A program made the position numbers and the translations under genes. A stretch of 64,000 nucleotides of DNA from Saccharibacillus sacchari DSM 19268. Its GTDB lineage: Bacteria > Bacillota > Bacilli > Paenibacillales > Paenibacillaceae. Shown here in pieces: positions 25,122 through 34,225 of the stretch (positions are counted from its first letter, which is position 1; every line of letters starts with the position of its first letter). The stretch is taken from assembly GCF_000585395.1 (NCBI RefSeq), contig NZ_KK073875.1, positions 5,446,274 through 5,510,273 of the forward strand. The letters are read 5' to 3'. The notes beneath the pieces were generated by a model, which was given only the letters and a program-made list of their open reading frames with translations, did no database searches and had not been told where the DNA came from.

Positions 25122-25985
25122 TCAATCTTTTTCCGCATGCTCCAAAAATCGCAGCATAAGCGCCGCAATTTCATCCGTATGCGTCTCGAGCGCAAAATGT
25201 CCGGCATCCAGCAGATGAACTTCCGCAGCCGGAAGATCCCGCTTGTACGCCTCGGCTCCGGCAGGAAGGAAAGCAGGATCGTTTTTCCCCCATACGGCCA
25301 GAAGCGGAGGTTGATGCTGCCGGAAATACGCTTGAAATTCGGGATAAAGCTTCACGTTGGTCCGATAATCCAAAATCAGGTCCAACTGGATCTCTTGGGC
25401 TTCCGGACTTGCCATATAGGCGATATCCAGCGAATAACCGTCCGGCGATACAAGATCGGCATCCGCTCCGTGCAAATACTGAAAATCGCGAATCGTGTCC
25501 GGCGCCAAGGAATCGCGGCACGCTTCGCGATTCTCCAGCGTCGGCGAATGCCAATAGTTCTCCCAAGGTCCCCAAGCTTCGCTGAAGCCCTCCACATACG
25601 CGTTGCCGTTCTGACTGACGATCGCCTGCACCCGTTCGGGATGAGCGACGGCCAGACGGTATCCGACAGGCGCGCCGTAATCGAATACGTACAGGACATA
25701 CTTATTCAGAGCCAGCGCCTCGGTAAACCCTTCAACGACTTTGAACAAATTGTCGAACGTGAAATCGAATTGTCCGCGCGGCGGCGTTTTCGTTTGTCCG
25801 AAACCGGCCAGATCCGGCGCGATGACGCGATAACGTTCGGCAAGTTCGGGAATCAGGTCGCGGAACATATGACTCGACGACGGAAAGCCGTGCAGCAACA
25901 AAAGAACCGTACCGTCTTTCGGACCGGCTTCGCGATAAAAAACATCAACTTCTCCCACTTTTTGCTTCCGATAATGAATCTTCAT
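25122..25985 (-). CDS. alpha/beta hydrolase, haloalkane dehalogenase-like
   Basis: 287 aa. LLLLHGFPSSSHMFRDLIP forms the oxyanion region. The nucleophile elbow VFDYGAPVG has Asp instead of Ser, as in haloalkane dehalogenases and epoxide hydrolases, and the catalytic His is in LDAGHFALET. The substrate cannot be assigned. Divergent from a LysR gene at 26121, which probably regulates it. It runs into the DUF3885 gene and may share its transcript. Confidence 0.82.
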   Translation of the reverse strand: MKIHYRKQKVGEVDVFYREAGPKDGTVLLLLHGFPSSSHMFRDLIPELAERYRVIAPDLAGFGQTKTPPRGQFDFTFDNLFKVVEGFTEALALNKYVLYVFDYGAPVGYRLAVAHPERVQAIVSQNGNAYVEGFSEAWGPWENYWHSPTLENREACRDSLAPDTIRDFQYLHGADADLVSPDGYSLDIAYMASPEAQEIQLDLILDYRTNVKLYPEFQAYFRQHQPPLLAVWGKNDPAFLPAGAEAYKRDLPAAEVHLLDAGHFALETHTDEIAALMLRFLEHAEKD

Positions 25986-26067
25986 CGTATTACATCTCCC
26001 TTTGCTATTTTTTAGTCACACAAATAACTAAAGAAATCGTATAATACAATCATCTATTTGACTAACG

Positions 26068-26086
26068 AATAGTTCGAATCCCTATT
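26068..26086. promoter_or_regulatory. putative LysR-type operator
   Basis: Interrupted inverted repeat AATAG-N9-CTATT (T-N11-A type) in the divergent region between the hydrolase and the LysR gene. Confidence 0.45.
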
Positions 26087-26120
26087 ATTCCAAAATGAAA
26101 TACGAAAGGTTGAGACAGTC

Positions 26121-27032
26121 ATGATCGATGCGTTGGAAGGACGACTTTTTGTGGCTTTTATCGCGTTGGCGGAAGAAAAAAGCTTCAGCCGTGCCGCCGA
26201 GCGTCTAGGTTATGTGCAATCCACGATCACGACGCATATTCAGCAGTTGGAGAAGATCGTCGGGCAAAAATTGGTGCATCGCTATCCGAGAGGCATGGAA
26301 CTGACCGAGGCGGGAAAAGTATTCGCGCAGTACGCATATCGATACGTCCATTTGATTCGCTCCCTAGACGAGCAGATGCACGAATTGACCGAGCCGTCCG
26401 GCACGATCCGAATCAGGGCGCAGGAATCTTTTTTCCTGACGCGAATGCTTCCTTTCATTCAGGAGTATGCCAGCCGCATGCCGAACGTGAACGTGCGGAT
26501 CGAACACGGTGCGCATCAAGATATCCTGAGCGGCGTGTTGAATCACGAGCTGGATTTCGGCATCGTGCCGCAAAATCCGAATCGGCATGAACTGCTGTTC
26601 GAACCGATTCTGGAGGAAACGATCGTGTTTGCCGCATCGGAACCCGTCGCCCGGCAGGTGCGGGAGTCGGGAGCGCAGGTGCTCGGCGATCAACTGTTTA
26701 TCAGCAACGGTACCTCGTGCCTCTACCATACGTCGGCCGCGGATGTGCTGAAACAAGCCGGGATCACGGTAAAAGACGCGTTGGAGCTGCCCAGTCTGGA
26801 GATGATCAAACAATATGTAAGCTGCGGAAAAGGCTTTGCCCTGGTTCCGGAGATCGCGATCCGCAACGAGATTCAGACGGGCAACCTTCAAGTCCTGTCT
26901 TTTGCTCCCGAAATGAAATTCACGCACGGCCTGATCGCTCACCGCAACCGGGAGCACGGTCCGACCGCCCAAGGATTTCGAACCGCGCTCATGGATTTTT
27001 ATCAGTCTTCCATCGTCTCTTCGCCGAGCTGA
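26121..27032 (+). CDS. LysR-family transcriptional regulator
   Basis: 303 aa. N-terminal winged HTH (EEKSFSRAAERLGYVQSTIT, HIQQLEKIVGQKL), then a periplasmic-binding-like effector domain (residues ~90-295, IRIRAQESFFLTRMLPF, ELDFGIVPQNP). Divergent from the dehalogenase-like gene, so likely its activator. Start supported by AAAGGTTGAGACAGTC upstream of the ATG. Confidence 0.9.
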   Translation: MIDALEGRLFVAFIALAEEKSFSRAAERLGYVQSTITTHIQQLEKIVGQKLVHRYPRGMELTEAGKVFAQYAYRYVHLIRSLDEQMHELTEPSGTIRIRAQESFFLTRMLPFIQEYASRMPNVNVRIEHGAHQDILSGVLNHELDFGIVPQNPNRHELLFEPILEETIVFAASEPVARQVRESGAQVLGDQLFISNGTSCLYHTSAADVLKQAGITVKDALELPSLEMIKQYVSCGKGFALVPEIAIRNEIQTGNLQVLSFAPEMKFTHGLIAHRNREHGPTAQGFRTALMDFYQSSIVSSPS

Positions 27033-27038
27033 CCGCCT

Positions 27039-27701
27039 CTACGCTTTCCCTTCGACCACGATATACGACTGCTTGTAAAACGGATTCGTCCGCCATAGCT
27101 TTTCCAGCTCGGAGACCGGCAGCTTTCGGTTATAGCCGTTCTCCTTGGAATTGGTCTTATGCTTCAACGACTCGGCCAAGTACAGATGCTCGCGGTCATA
27201 CCCGACGACGGGCGCGAAATGCGCATACCTTTTATTCGGAAAAACTTTGATGAACGCGATCACGGGAACGCCGAGGCTGACCCGTTTTTTGAGCGTTTCG
27301 ATATTGCCCCGGTAGAACGAAGCTTGGTAGCCCATGCGCCGGAAAAGGACCAATATGCCGCGCGGATCGACCGTGCCGTCCAGCAGCTTGCGCGGAAAGC
27401 CTTTGTATAACTCTTTCCCGTCTGCTTCCACCCCCAGATGCCGCAGCACGTAAGCACTGGAAAAAGCCGCACATTCCGTTTTCGGCTGAAGATCGGTCCG
27501 GTTCGGCGTGTCGATCAGATAGCTTTCCGGCATATCTGTTGTGTGAATCGCGTCTTTTTTGGGCAGCGCGTGATAATAGGGAAGCAGTACGGCTGTCGCC
27601 ACCCCGGTCACTGCCAAAGCCACATCCAAAGCGTCCACCCGTTTCTGTTTGAGATGAATGTCTTTTTCCTCGCTTGCTCGCGGTTCGGATTGATTGTTCA
27701 T
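27039..27701 (-). CDS. C39-like cysteine peptidase, membrane anchored
   Basis: 220 aa from the ATG behind AAGGAGG. One hydrophobic helix (residues ~28-48, VALAVTGVATAVLLPYY) is followed by a papain-like C39_2 domain: catalytic Cys in KTECAAFSSAYVLRHLG and His in YAHFAPVVGYD. The active domain probably faces outside. Substrate unknown; there is no peptide-export partner nearby, so a bacteriocin role is not supported. Confidence 0.78.
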   Translation of the reverse strand: MNNQSEPRASEEKDIHLKQKRVDALDVALAVTGVATAVLLPYYHALPKKDAIHTTDMPESYLIDTPNRTDLQPKTECAAFSSAYVLRHLGVEADGKELYKGFPRKLLDGTVDPRGILVLFRRMGYQASFYRGNIETLKKRVSLGVPVIAFIKVFPNKRYAHFAPVVGYDREHLYLAESLKHKTNSKENGYNRKLPVSELEKLWRTNPFYKQSYIVVEGKA

Positions 27702-27794
27702 ATTTTTGTAACCTCCTTCATGCATCTAATTGTTTACAATAGATAAGTTGCACGTATGTAAGCGTTATCTATTTTATGTTAAAAGGAGCTATTC

Positions 27795-28274
27795 ATGATG
27801 ATTTCTCTTCGCAAAATTACGCTGGAAAATCGCCGTCTCATCTTCAATCTGGAGGTTGCCGAGGATCAAAATCGTTTTGTCGCGTCCAATCTGTCCAGCG
27901 TTGCTTCCTGTTATGTCCTGTTGACGAACGGCGGCACGCCTTTTCCTCTGGCGATCTACGCGGACGAGCAGCCTGTCGGCTTCGTGATGATTACGTACGG
28001 CATCACCGGCTACGAAATCCCGTCGATCGCGCATGATAGCTACTGCATTTTGCGCCTGATGATCGATCGGGAGCACCAGGGAAAAGGCTACGGGCGGGAA
28101 GCCATGATTAAGATTTTGGAGTTTATTCGCACTTACCCTGCCGGGCCTGCCACGTACTGCTGGATACAATACGAAGCCGACAACATTGCCGCAAAAAATC
28201 TTTACGAAAGCTTCGGTTTCCGCGATAACGGCGAGGTGTGCGACAACGAACCGGTGACGGTGTTGAAGCTGTAG
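27795..28274 (+). CDS. GNAT acetyltransferase (spermine/spermidine-type)
   Basis: 159 aa. LRLMIDREHQGKGYGREAM is the acetyl-CoA motif A (Q/R-x-x-G-x-G). VGFVMITYG and IQYEADNIAAKNLYESFGF give the remaining GNAT core. The pattern resembles the polyamine acetyltransferases of Bacillus (BltD/PaiA). Good ribosome site AAAAGGAG. Confidence 0.82.
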   Translation: MMISLRKITLENRRLIFNLEVAEDQNRFVASNLSSVASCYVLLTNGGTPFPLAIYADEQPVGFVMITYGITGYEIPSIAHDSYCILRLMIDREHQGKGYGREAMIKILEFIRTYPAGPATYCWIQYEADNIAAKNLYESFGFRDNGEVCDNEPVTVLKL

Positions 28275-28346
28275 GCGGTCTTACTGCGGAAGCACCACGG
28301 CTTCTTCACGGAATCTTCGCCGAATTTCCTCGACCGTCGATTACAG

Positions 28347-28754
28347 TCACAGTCGTTCTTCGTCCTCCGCATATTCGCGTAACGCGAGATACGGAAATCC
28401 TCCGGCTTCAAGCAGTTCTTTTACATAGCGCTGCTGCTCCTCCAGAGGAACCTGATACGGCGGATGTACATTTTTCATATTCACAAAAAGCACCCAGCCG
28501 ATCTCCGGATTGTCGAATTTGCGCTTGCCCTCTTCGTCTACGTTGGGATACAGCTCGACATATACCTGGATTTCTTTGTTGAGGTTCCAATAGAAATGCT
28601 TGTAGACATAGGGCAAACGCGCTTCCAGCAGCCCTTTGCTTTTCGTCTTGACCATCACCCGATTCAACGGCTCGAAAAAAGATTTCATTTTAGCCGTTAA
28701 AGCCTTCTCGTCGGTTGCTGTACTTATCAGTCCGTATTCGATGGATCTGGTCAT
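28347..28754 (-). CDS. conserved hypothetical protein
   Basis: 135 aa, soluble and charged (VYVELYPNVDEEGKRKF, PYQVPLEEQQRYVKELLEAG). No recognisable domain. The reading frame has normal codon bias and a start near TGAGAAGGAG. Confidence 0.5.
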   Translation of the reverse strand: MTRSIEYGLISTATDEKALTAKMKSFFEPLNRVMVKTKSKGLLEARLPYVYKHFYWNLNKEIQVYVELYPNVDEEGKRKFDNPEIGWVLFVNMKNVHPPYQVPLEEQQRYVKELLEAGGFPYLALREYAEDEERL

Positions 28755-28862
28755 TTACGCGCTCCTTCTCACTCTCATCAAAGGATCTCTGCGAATTTGG
28801 ATGACAAACTCGGGGTGAGAGCTACTTCATTTTACCACAGCAAAGTTGCCCGTTCCCTCTGC

Positions 28863-29849
28863 TCAAAACCCGATCCGCTCAAGCAACCTCTCCCCGTTCA
28901 AAAACGGCACGCAATGCTCTTCGCACAGCTTCGGCATGCGTTCGCGCATCCACTCGTGCATCTTCTCGTTTTCGAATTGGAATACGTAATAGCCGATGAT
29001 CGCCACCAGCATAAAACCGTCGATTTCCCGCAATTCCGCTCCGCTCCACGCCACTTCTCCATGATAGGCGTTCAGGAAATTCTCGCGCTTTTCGCTCGGC
29101 AGCATCATCGCCCCCATCGCCGCATCCGTGAGCGCGTATCCCTGTCCATAAAATCCGAAGTCGATAAAACGCACCTCGCCGCCCGTCGTCAGGATCGCGT
29201 TATTCAACCAGATGTCGCCGTGGATCAGATCCGTACCGGTATCCGGCCCTCGCCCTGCCAGGCGTTCGTTGATCAGACGCAGCGTTTGTTCGACGGTATT
29301 CGCATCCTGCGAGGTGAACAGTCCTTTTGCCACGCCCGAATGAATGACGCCGGCCATCATCTCGTTGTACGCTCTGCCCTGGTGAGGACGCGCCTCCATC
29401 CCGACAGGTTCGTATTCCCGGAAAAAAGCATGCAATTCCGCGAGCTGCTCCCCGAGTTTGCGCACCGTTTCGTCGTTGTCCATGTCGTCTTTGACCAGAT
29501 CGCGACCGTCCATCCAGCTCAGAAGCGAGACGTCGCAACTCCGGCCGTCGATCTCGAACGCGGTGACCAGCTCTCCTTGCCGATTCCGCACCGGAGCCTG
29601 GGCAGCGCCGCCGTTCCATATTCCCCACTGCTCCAGCATATGCAGCTCCGAAGCAATTCCGGCCCGGGTATGCTGCACGCCTTTCATTCCTTCGACGAAC
29701 GGATCGTGGATACGGAGCAGATAGTTCGTGCCCGATGCATCCGTTACCCGGTATGTACGGTTTTCATTGTGTCGCAAAAAAGCGGTTTCAGGTCGGTCCA
29801 GATCGTATCGGTTCAACAGTTCGGCGAGGTGTTGATCATTCATCGGCAA
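28863..29849 (-). CDS. phosphotransferase (APH-like kinase fold)
   Basis: 328 aa. LIHGDIWLNNAIL (catalytic HGDxxxxN) and VRFIDFGFYGQGY (metal-binding DFG-like) define the aminoglycoside phosphotransferase/homoserine-kinase-like family. The N-terminal lobe has NRTYRVTDASGTNYLLRIHDP. Members phosphorylate antibiotics, amino alcohols or sugars; no closer assignment is possible. It lies just downstream of a MITE at 29864-30029. Confidence 0.8.
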   Translation of the reverse strand: MPMNDQHLAELLNRYDLDRPETAFLRHNENRTYRVTDASGTNYLLRIHDPFVEGMKGVQHTRAGIASELHMLEQWGIWNGGAAQAPVRNRQGELVTAFEIDGRSCDVSLLSWMDGRDLVKDDMDNDETVRKLGEQLAELHAFFREYEPVGMEARPHQGRAYNEMMAGVIHSGVAKGLFTSQDANTVEQTLRLINERLAGRGPDTGTDLIHGDIWLNNAILTTGGEVRFIDFGFYGQGYALTDAAMGAMMLPSEKRENFLNAYHGEVAWSGAELREIDGFMLVAIIGYYVFQFENEKMHEWMRERMPKLCEEHCVPFLNGERLLERIGF

Positions 29850-29863
29850 TCTCTCCTTTTCGG

Positions 29864-30029
29864 CTAGGGCGTGTACGCAAACTTAACGACGTGCATCTTT
29901 AGCCGCCTTTTCGCCCTCCGCTTCGTCAGTGCCCCTTGACGTGCCCCGGCACGCCTTCGGAACCCTTCCTTGCCGAGAACGAAAATCCGCCTAAATCTGC
30001 CTCCTTCGAAGTTTGCGTACACGCCCTAG
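29864..30029. mobile_element. 166-bp MITE with 21-bp perfect inverted termini
   Basis: CTAGGGCGTGTACGCAAACTT at 29864-29884 is exactly inverted at 30009-30029. CTAG at both outer ends may be the target duplication, as in some IS5-family groups. The interior has no coding capacity. It sits 14 bp upstream of the phosphotransferase start, so it may affect that promoter. The parent transposase is not in the window. Confidence 0.8.
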
Positions 30030-30134
30030 CAAATCGAACTTCCGCGTTTTGAATTCATTTTTCAAATTATCTTTAAATCGGGTAAAAAGGACATAAACCC
30101 ATTATAGCATCGGGAATGCAGGAGGCAGAATTCA

Positions 30135-31211
30135 ATGAATCCCAAACCGTTGATCGGCATGATGCTGGGCTGGGCCGTCCGACAAGATCTGATGAGGGCG
30201 TGCTCCCTGGCGGCTTCGCATTACGGAGCGGATTTTTACTATTTTCAGACTCGCAACATCAAGGAAGACACGATTATCGGCATGCAGTTGGAAGATAATC
30301 AATGGGTGGAAAAAGAGTTCCGTTATCCCGACGTCATCTACGACAATACCCGCCGCCGAGGCCATCCGTGGTTCGAGGAAGCGTACCGCAAATTGGAACA
30401 TGTTCCGATGGGACATACGCTCGGCAGCCGCTCGATGGGCAAAACGAAAGTCTACAATATGATCCGCGGCGACGCAGAACTCAAAAAGCATCTGATCCCG
30501 TTCATGACGCTGCGCGATCCGGAAAAAGGGTGGGCATTCATCGAAAAACATAAACGCGTAATTCTCAAGCCGGACGGCGGCTTTATGGGCAGGGACGCGT
30601 TTACCGTCGTATTGAAAAAAGACGGGAGCATCGAAATGTCCGATCAGCAGCATCTGCATCGGCTCGACCGGCAGCAAATGCTCGATTTGCTCGCCAAGAT
30701 GATCCCGCTCAACTACTGCGCGCAAAAAATGATCCGCAGCGTAACGCCGCACGGTTTTCCTTTTCATATCCGCGTGCACGTCTCCAAAAACGGACAAAAT
30801 CAATGGACCGTGCCGTACAAATCGGTCACGCTGTCATTGATGCCGCAGGTCAAAGTGACCAACAGCGATTTTACGTACCGGGGAACCAGCACCTGGAAAG
30901 ATTTTCTGCAACAGCAATTCGGCGAAGAAGAAGGCGGGCCGACGGACGAAGCGTTAAAAGAGTACGGCTTGAAGCTGGCGGCGTTTTTGGAAGAGCGGAT
31001 CGAAGGCGAATTTCATGAAGTGGGGTTGGATCTCGGCGTAGACCGCAAAGGCAAGTTTTGGTTATTCGAAGCCGTGCTCGGCCTGCCGCGTTCGCCTTAT
31101 TACCAAATGCAAGGCTCGCTTCCGGCGATCGCCTACACGCTGTACGTGCTCAAACGGCATCGCGGGGAAACGGTGCAGGACGCGATTCAAAACGGGGAGG
31201 AACGCGAATGA
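30135..31211 (+). CDS. YheC/YheD-family spore coat-associated ATP-grasp protein
   Basis: 358 aa. It begins KPLIGMMLGWAV and has the ATP-grasp body of the YheC/D family (VILKPDGGFMGRDAFTVV, VTPHGFPFHIRVHVSKNG, VGLDLGVDRKGKFWLFEA). In Bacillus these are endospore coat-associated proteins of unknown reaction. Its stop overlaps the ATG of the next, paralogous gene (ATGA). Confidence 0.82.
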   Translation: MNPKPLIGMMLGWAVRQDLMRACSLAASHYGADFYYFQTRNIKEDTIIGMQLEDNQWVEKEFRYPDVIYDNTRRRGHPWFEEAYRKLEHVPMGHTLGSRSMGKTKVYNMIRGDAELKKHLIPFMTLRDPEKGWAFIEKHKRVILKPDGGFMGRDAFTVVLKKDGSIEMSDQQHLHRLDRQQMLDLLAKMIPLNYCAQKMIRSVTPHGFPFHIRVHVSKNGQNQWTVPYKSVTLSLMPQVKVTNSDFTYRGTSTWKDFLQQQFGEEEGGPTDEALKEYGLKLAAFLEERIEGEFHEVGLDLGVDRKGKFWLFEAVLGLPRSPYYQMQGSLPAIAYTLYVLKRHRGETVQDAIQNGEERE

Positions 31212-32239
31212 ATCGGAAACCTCTGATCGGCATGATGCTGGGATGGGACGTCGGCATTCAATTATTGCGCGCTTGCGCGGTGGCGGCGGCGTATCACGGA
31301 GCCGACTTTTACGTTTTTCGCACGTCCGGCATCGGCGAGCATTCCATTAGCGGCATGAAGCTCGAAAACGACGAATGGGTTGACGGCGAGTTTCCGTATC
31401 CCGACGCGATCTACGACTATACGCGAAGACGCGGCATTGCCAAGTTTCAAGAAGCGTACCGCAAGCTCGAAGGCATCCCGATGGGACATACCCTCAAAGG
31501 GCGCTCCATGACCAAAAGCAAAGTGTACCGCATGATTCAGGGCGATCAACGACTGAACCAAAGCCTGATTCCGTATATGACCGTACGCGACCCGGAAAGT
31601 CTCATGACGTTCATCGAGCGGCACGGGAAAGTCATTTTCAAAACGAACGGCGGTTACCTGGGGCGCAACGCGCTGACGGCCGAATTGAAAAACGACGTGA
31701 TCGAAGTGTTCGACCAACAGTATCTGCACCGATTCGCGCGCGAAGACCTTCCCCGTTTGACAGGGTTGCTGACCGCCAAGCGCTACTTCACGCAAAAAAT
31801 GATCCACAGCGTCACGCCGCAAGGAAATCCGTTCCATGTGCGCGTTCATTTATCCAAAAACGGCCAAAACCGTTGGACCGTGGCTTTCCATTCGATCGGT
31901 TTGTCGCTGACTCCGCACGTCACCGTGACCAACTCCGAGCTTACGTATCGCGGTACCAGCACCTGGGCGCACTTTTTGCATAATCAGTTCGGGGAAAAAG
32001 AAAACGGTCCGCTGCACCGGCGGATCGACGATTACGGCCTGCGCTTGGCCGAATATCTGGAATCCGTCATCGGCGGCGGATTTCAGGAAATCGGACTGGA
32101 TCTCGGAATCGACGAACACAACCGGATCTGGTTGTTCGAAGCCGGAATCGGCCTGCCGGGAACGTCGTATTACCAGCTTCAATTGGCTCTTCCGGCGATG
32201 GCGTATACGCTATATTTGCTGAAGAAGAAAAGCTCGTGA
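31208..32239 (+). CDS. YheC/YheD-family spore coat-associated ATP-grasp protein (paralogue)
   Basis: 343 aa. Start chosen at the ATG overlapping the previous stop, behind GGGGAGG; the much longer upstream frame is a shadow. It is homologous over its whole length to the preceding protein (RKPLIGMMLGWDVGIQLLRA; VIFKTNGGYLGRNALTAEL; EIGLDLGIDEHNRIWLFEAG), so the pair arose by tandem duplication and is translationally coupled. Confidence 0.82.
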   Translation: MNRKPLIGMMLGWDVGIQLLRACAVAAAYHGADFYVFRTSGIGEHSISGMKLENDEWVDGEFPYPDAIYDYTRRRGIAKFQEAYRKLEGIPMGHTLKGRSMTKSKVYRMIQGDQRLNQSLIPYMTVRDPESLMTFIERHGKVIFKTNGGYLGRNALTAELKNDVIEVFDQQYLHRFAREDLPRLTGLLTAKRYFTQKMIHSVTPQGNPFHVRVHLSKNGQNRWTVAFHSIGLSLTPHVTVTNSELTYRGTSTWAHFLHNQFGEKENGPLHRRIDDYGLRLAEYLESVIGGGFQEIGLDLGIDEHNRIWLFEAGIGLPGTSYYQLQLALPAMAYTLYLLKKKSS

Positions 32240-32501
32240 GCAATCAAGCCGAGAGCTGTGTTTCGGCAATTCACGTTGCAAGGTCGACTGACTCGACCTA
32301 AGCCGACGCTTCCCATGCGGAATCATATCGTTCACGAACTTCAAATCACTAAACGGCAATCGGATTGCATGATTCTGAAGTTGCCGCTGAATCTCAATTA
32401 ACAGTGATTGATCAATCACACGATCTCTCTTACCTTTCCGTCTTTTCCCTTTAATCCACTCTCCAAATGAAAAAAGACCGCTCCAAGAAGCAGCCTCTAC
32501 G

Positions 32502-32682
32502 TGTCGAGAAACTCCAACGTAACCGGAAGCGAGAAGACGGAGAGAAAAATTCAGTTCAAGACGCCTTTGAACTTGGAAAACTTCCACTAAAATTTCATCC
32601 GAGTTTTCCAAGTGAGACAGCGAATTGAACGAATTTTTCTCGCAGTCTTCTCGCTTCCCGCACCCACGTAACTTTCTCCACA
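32502..32682. repeat. intergenic palindromic repeat, copy 3
   Basis: Outer arms TGTCGAGAAACT / ACTTTCTCCACA. Second arms (from 32525 and ending 32657) are complementary at 26 of 28 positions. The box CGCCTTTGAA is at 32562-32571 and GTGAGACAGCG lies on the other side. The central stem TTGGAAAAC/GTTTTCCAA differs from copies 1 and 2. The 32240-32725 gap holds no other supported feature except the hairpin at 32689. Confidence 0.7.
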
Positions 32683-32688
32683 AGTAGG

Positions 32689-32715
32689 AAGGCCGCTCCG
32701 AAGAGCGGCCTTGTT
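32689..32715 (+). terminator. hairpin terminator between convergent genes
   Basis: AAGGCCGCTC-CGAA-GAGCGGCCTT followed by GTTTT on the plus strand. Confidence 0.7.
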
Positions 32716-32725
32716 TTCATTTCCT

Positions 32726-33373
32726 TCATTTCCCCACCGAAGACAAAAACTTCTCCAGCGGCGCTTTATCCGTGATGCTATGGTTGCAAGCTTCATCATC
32801 CATGCAGATATACTGTCCGACCGACGAGAAATTATCCGGCGAACTGCCTTTGAGTTTCACGTTGAAGAATCCCAGTTCCTGATGCCGATTGCAGAACATG
32901 CAGAACCCTTTTTTATTCGTCGGCGTGATCCGTCCTTCGATTCCGACAAACTGATCCTGCTGCTCGTACACGATAAACAAACGATTCGTCGCGATATCGA
33001 CCCATCTCAGATACGTCGTATGCGCGTAATCCAATCGTTCGAGATCCGGAAGTTTAAGCTTTTTCACTTTCGGGAACAGCTTCTGTGCTTGCTTGGCGGT
33101 CACTTCGGGAAACGGTACCAGATACGGCTCCAGTGAATTCAGATAATCCTGAACATGCTGGGCTTCTTCTTGATCGGCCAAGCGCTCCAACAATTTTTTC
33201 TGCTCGGCGGTCAATTCGTCGAATACGTCCATCGCTTTGCTGACGGCAGTGACTCTGACGGTATCCAGCACTTTGCGATCCGCCACGCTGCGAAGTGTTT
33301 TTAGCAGGAAGTTGGCTTGTTTTTTGATCACGTTCAGTTGGTGGTTATGAATAAAAGGTGTTTGATTTTGCAT
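32726..33373 (-). CDS. FusB/FusC-family EF-G-binding protein
   Basis: 215 aa, the usual length. The N-terminal helical domain (FIHNHQLNVIKKQANFLLKT) is followed by a four-cysteine zinc finger: CMFC in the middle and YICMDDEACN near the end. FusB-type proteins bind elongation factor G and release it from the ribosome, giving fusidic-acid tolerance; chromosomal copies are common in Bacilli. A ~300-bp gene-free leader precedes it. Confidence 0.85.
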   Translation of the reverse strand: MQNQTPFIHNHQLNVIKKQANFLLKTLRSVADRKVLDTVRVTAVSKAMDVFDELTAEQKKLLERLADQEEAQHVQDYLNSLEPYLVPFPEVTAKQAQKLFPKVKKLKLPDLERLDYAHTTYLRWVDIATNRLFIVYEQQDQFVGIEGRITPTNKKGFCMFCNRHQELGFFNVKLKGSSPDNFSSVGQYICMDDEACNHSITDKAPLEKFLSSVGK

Positions 33374-33680
33374 AGCTCTCAGCCCCTTATATGATTTGGA
33401 AAAAGATAAGGTGCAAAGCCTGCGGAGTTAAAGATTCATGCTGCTGATTGGAGACTTGCGGCTCTTCGGAACCTCACAAGCTCACATTCGGGGGACGATT
33501 ACGATTGACCTCGTCGCCCTACACAAAGTCCGCCCCTATTCAGGCTCTGCGTAAGGCCTTTCTAGCAAACGAGCAATCCGGTGCGATCCAAGTTGCCACG
33601 GTATAACCCCCAGTGCAAATGATATATCGGAAGTATAGCAGGACTGAAGCTTTCGGGCAATCCAAGGGATTATTACAACT
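33374..33680 (-). other. gene-free leader region upstream of the FusB-like gene
   Basis: No supported coding frame. Short self-complementary stretches (CCGAAGAGCC, GGGCGGAC/GTCCGCCC-like) suggest a structured 5' untranslated RNA, as seen for several translation-related resistance genes. I could not match it to a known riboswitch, T-box, tmRNA or 6S RNA. Confidence 0.3.
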
Positions 33681-34211
33681 TCATGCAACTTTCCTCCCTA
33701 TGGCATGCCCGACCAGCACCACCGGAACGATAAGAAATCCGAAGGGAATGCTAATCAGCACATCGTTTAGAGTGATCGGAGACGAAGTGACCATTCGGTA
33801 TAGCGTGTAGCTTGTGAAAGGAAGAACGAGCAGAAGCGCAGTAACCACTCCCGGCGTGTACATGCGCAGCAGGATCATTTGTCCGACATGAGTGAAGACG
33901 TGTAAGAAGAAGATGGTCATGAACGCCAGATAGCCCAGATACCAACTCCTTTCGGCAGCGGCAAACGTCACGACGGTCAGCACCAGCATTTCCAGTAAAA
34001 CGGCTACGGCAAATTGTGCGCTCGTCGTGTCCAGCAAATGGTCGAACACAGAGGTCAACGGCTTCGGAATCCGGTTCAAAATATATGCTTTTCCTTTGGC
34101 CCGAATTGCATGAATCCAGATGATTTCCTCCAAATCATGAATGATGAACATCACCAAGCCCAGCCAGATCAGACCATTTAAACTGACGGATGCGTTAAGG
34201 GCTTCCAGCAT
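33681..34211 (-). CDS. HXXEE domain membrane protein
   Basis: 176 aa. FIIHDLEEIIWI contains the defining HxxEE motif in the first helix. Five or six hydrophobic segments follow (VAVLLEMLVLTVVTF, FMTIFFLHVFTHVGQMILL). Members are polytopic proteins of unknown function. Start supported by AGGAGGG. It lies 14 bp after the DinB pseudogene. Confidence 0.8.
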   Translation of the reverse strand: MLEALNASVSLNGLIWLGLVMFIIHDLEEIIWIHAIRAKGKAYILNRIPKPLTSVFDHLLDTTSAQFAVAVLLEMLVLTVVTFAAAERSWYLGYLAFMTIFFLHVFTHVGQMILLRMYTPGVVTALLLVLPFTSYTLYRMVTSSPITLNDVLISIPFGFLIVPVVLVGHAIGRKVA

Positions 34212-34225
34212 CGCATTCCCTCCTG

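Noticed and set aside
33374-33680. tmRNA, 6S RNA or T-box
   Set aside because: GGGGGACGATTACGATTGAC looks superficially like a tmRNA start, but no tRNA-like ends, tag frame or T-box sequence are present.
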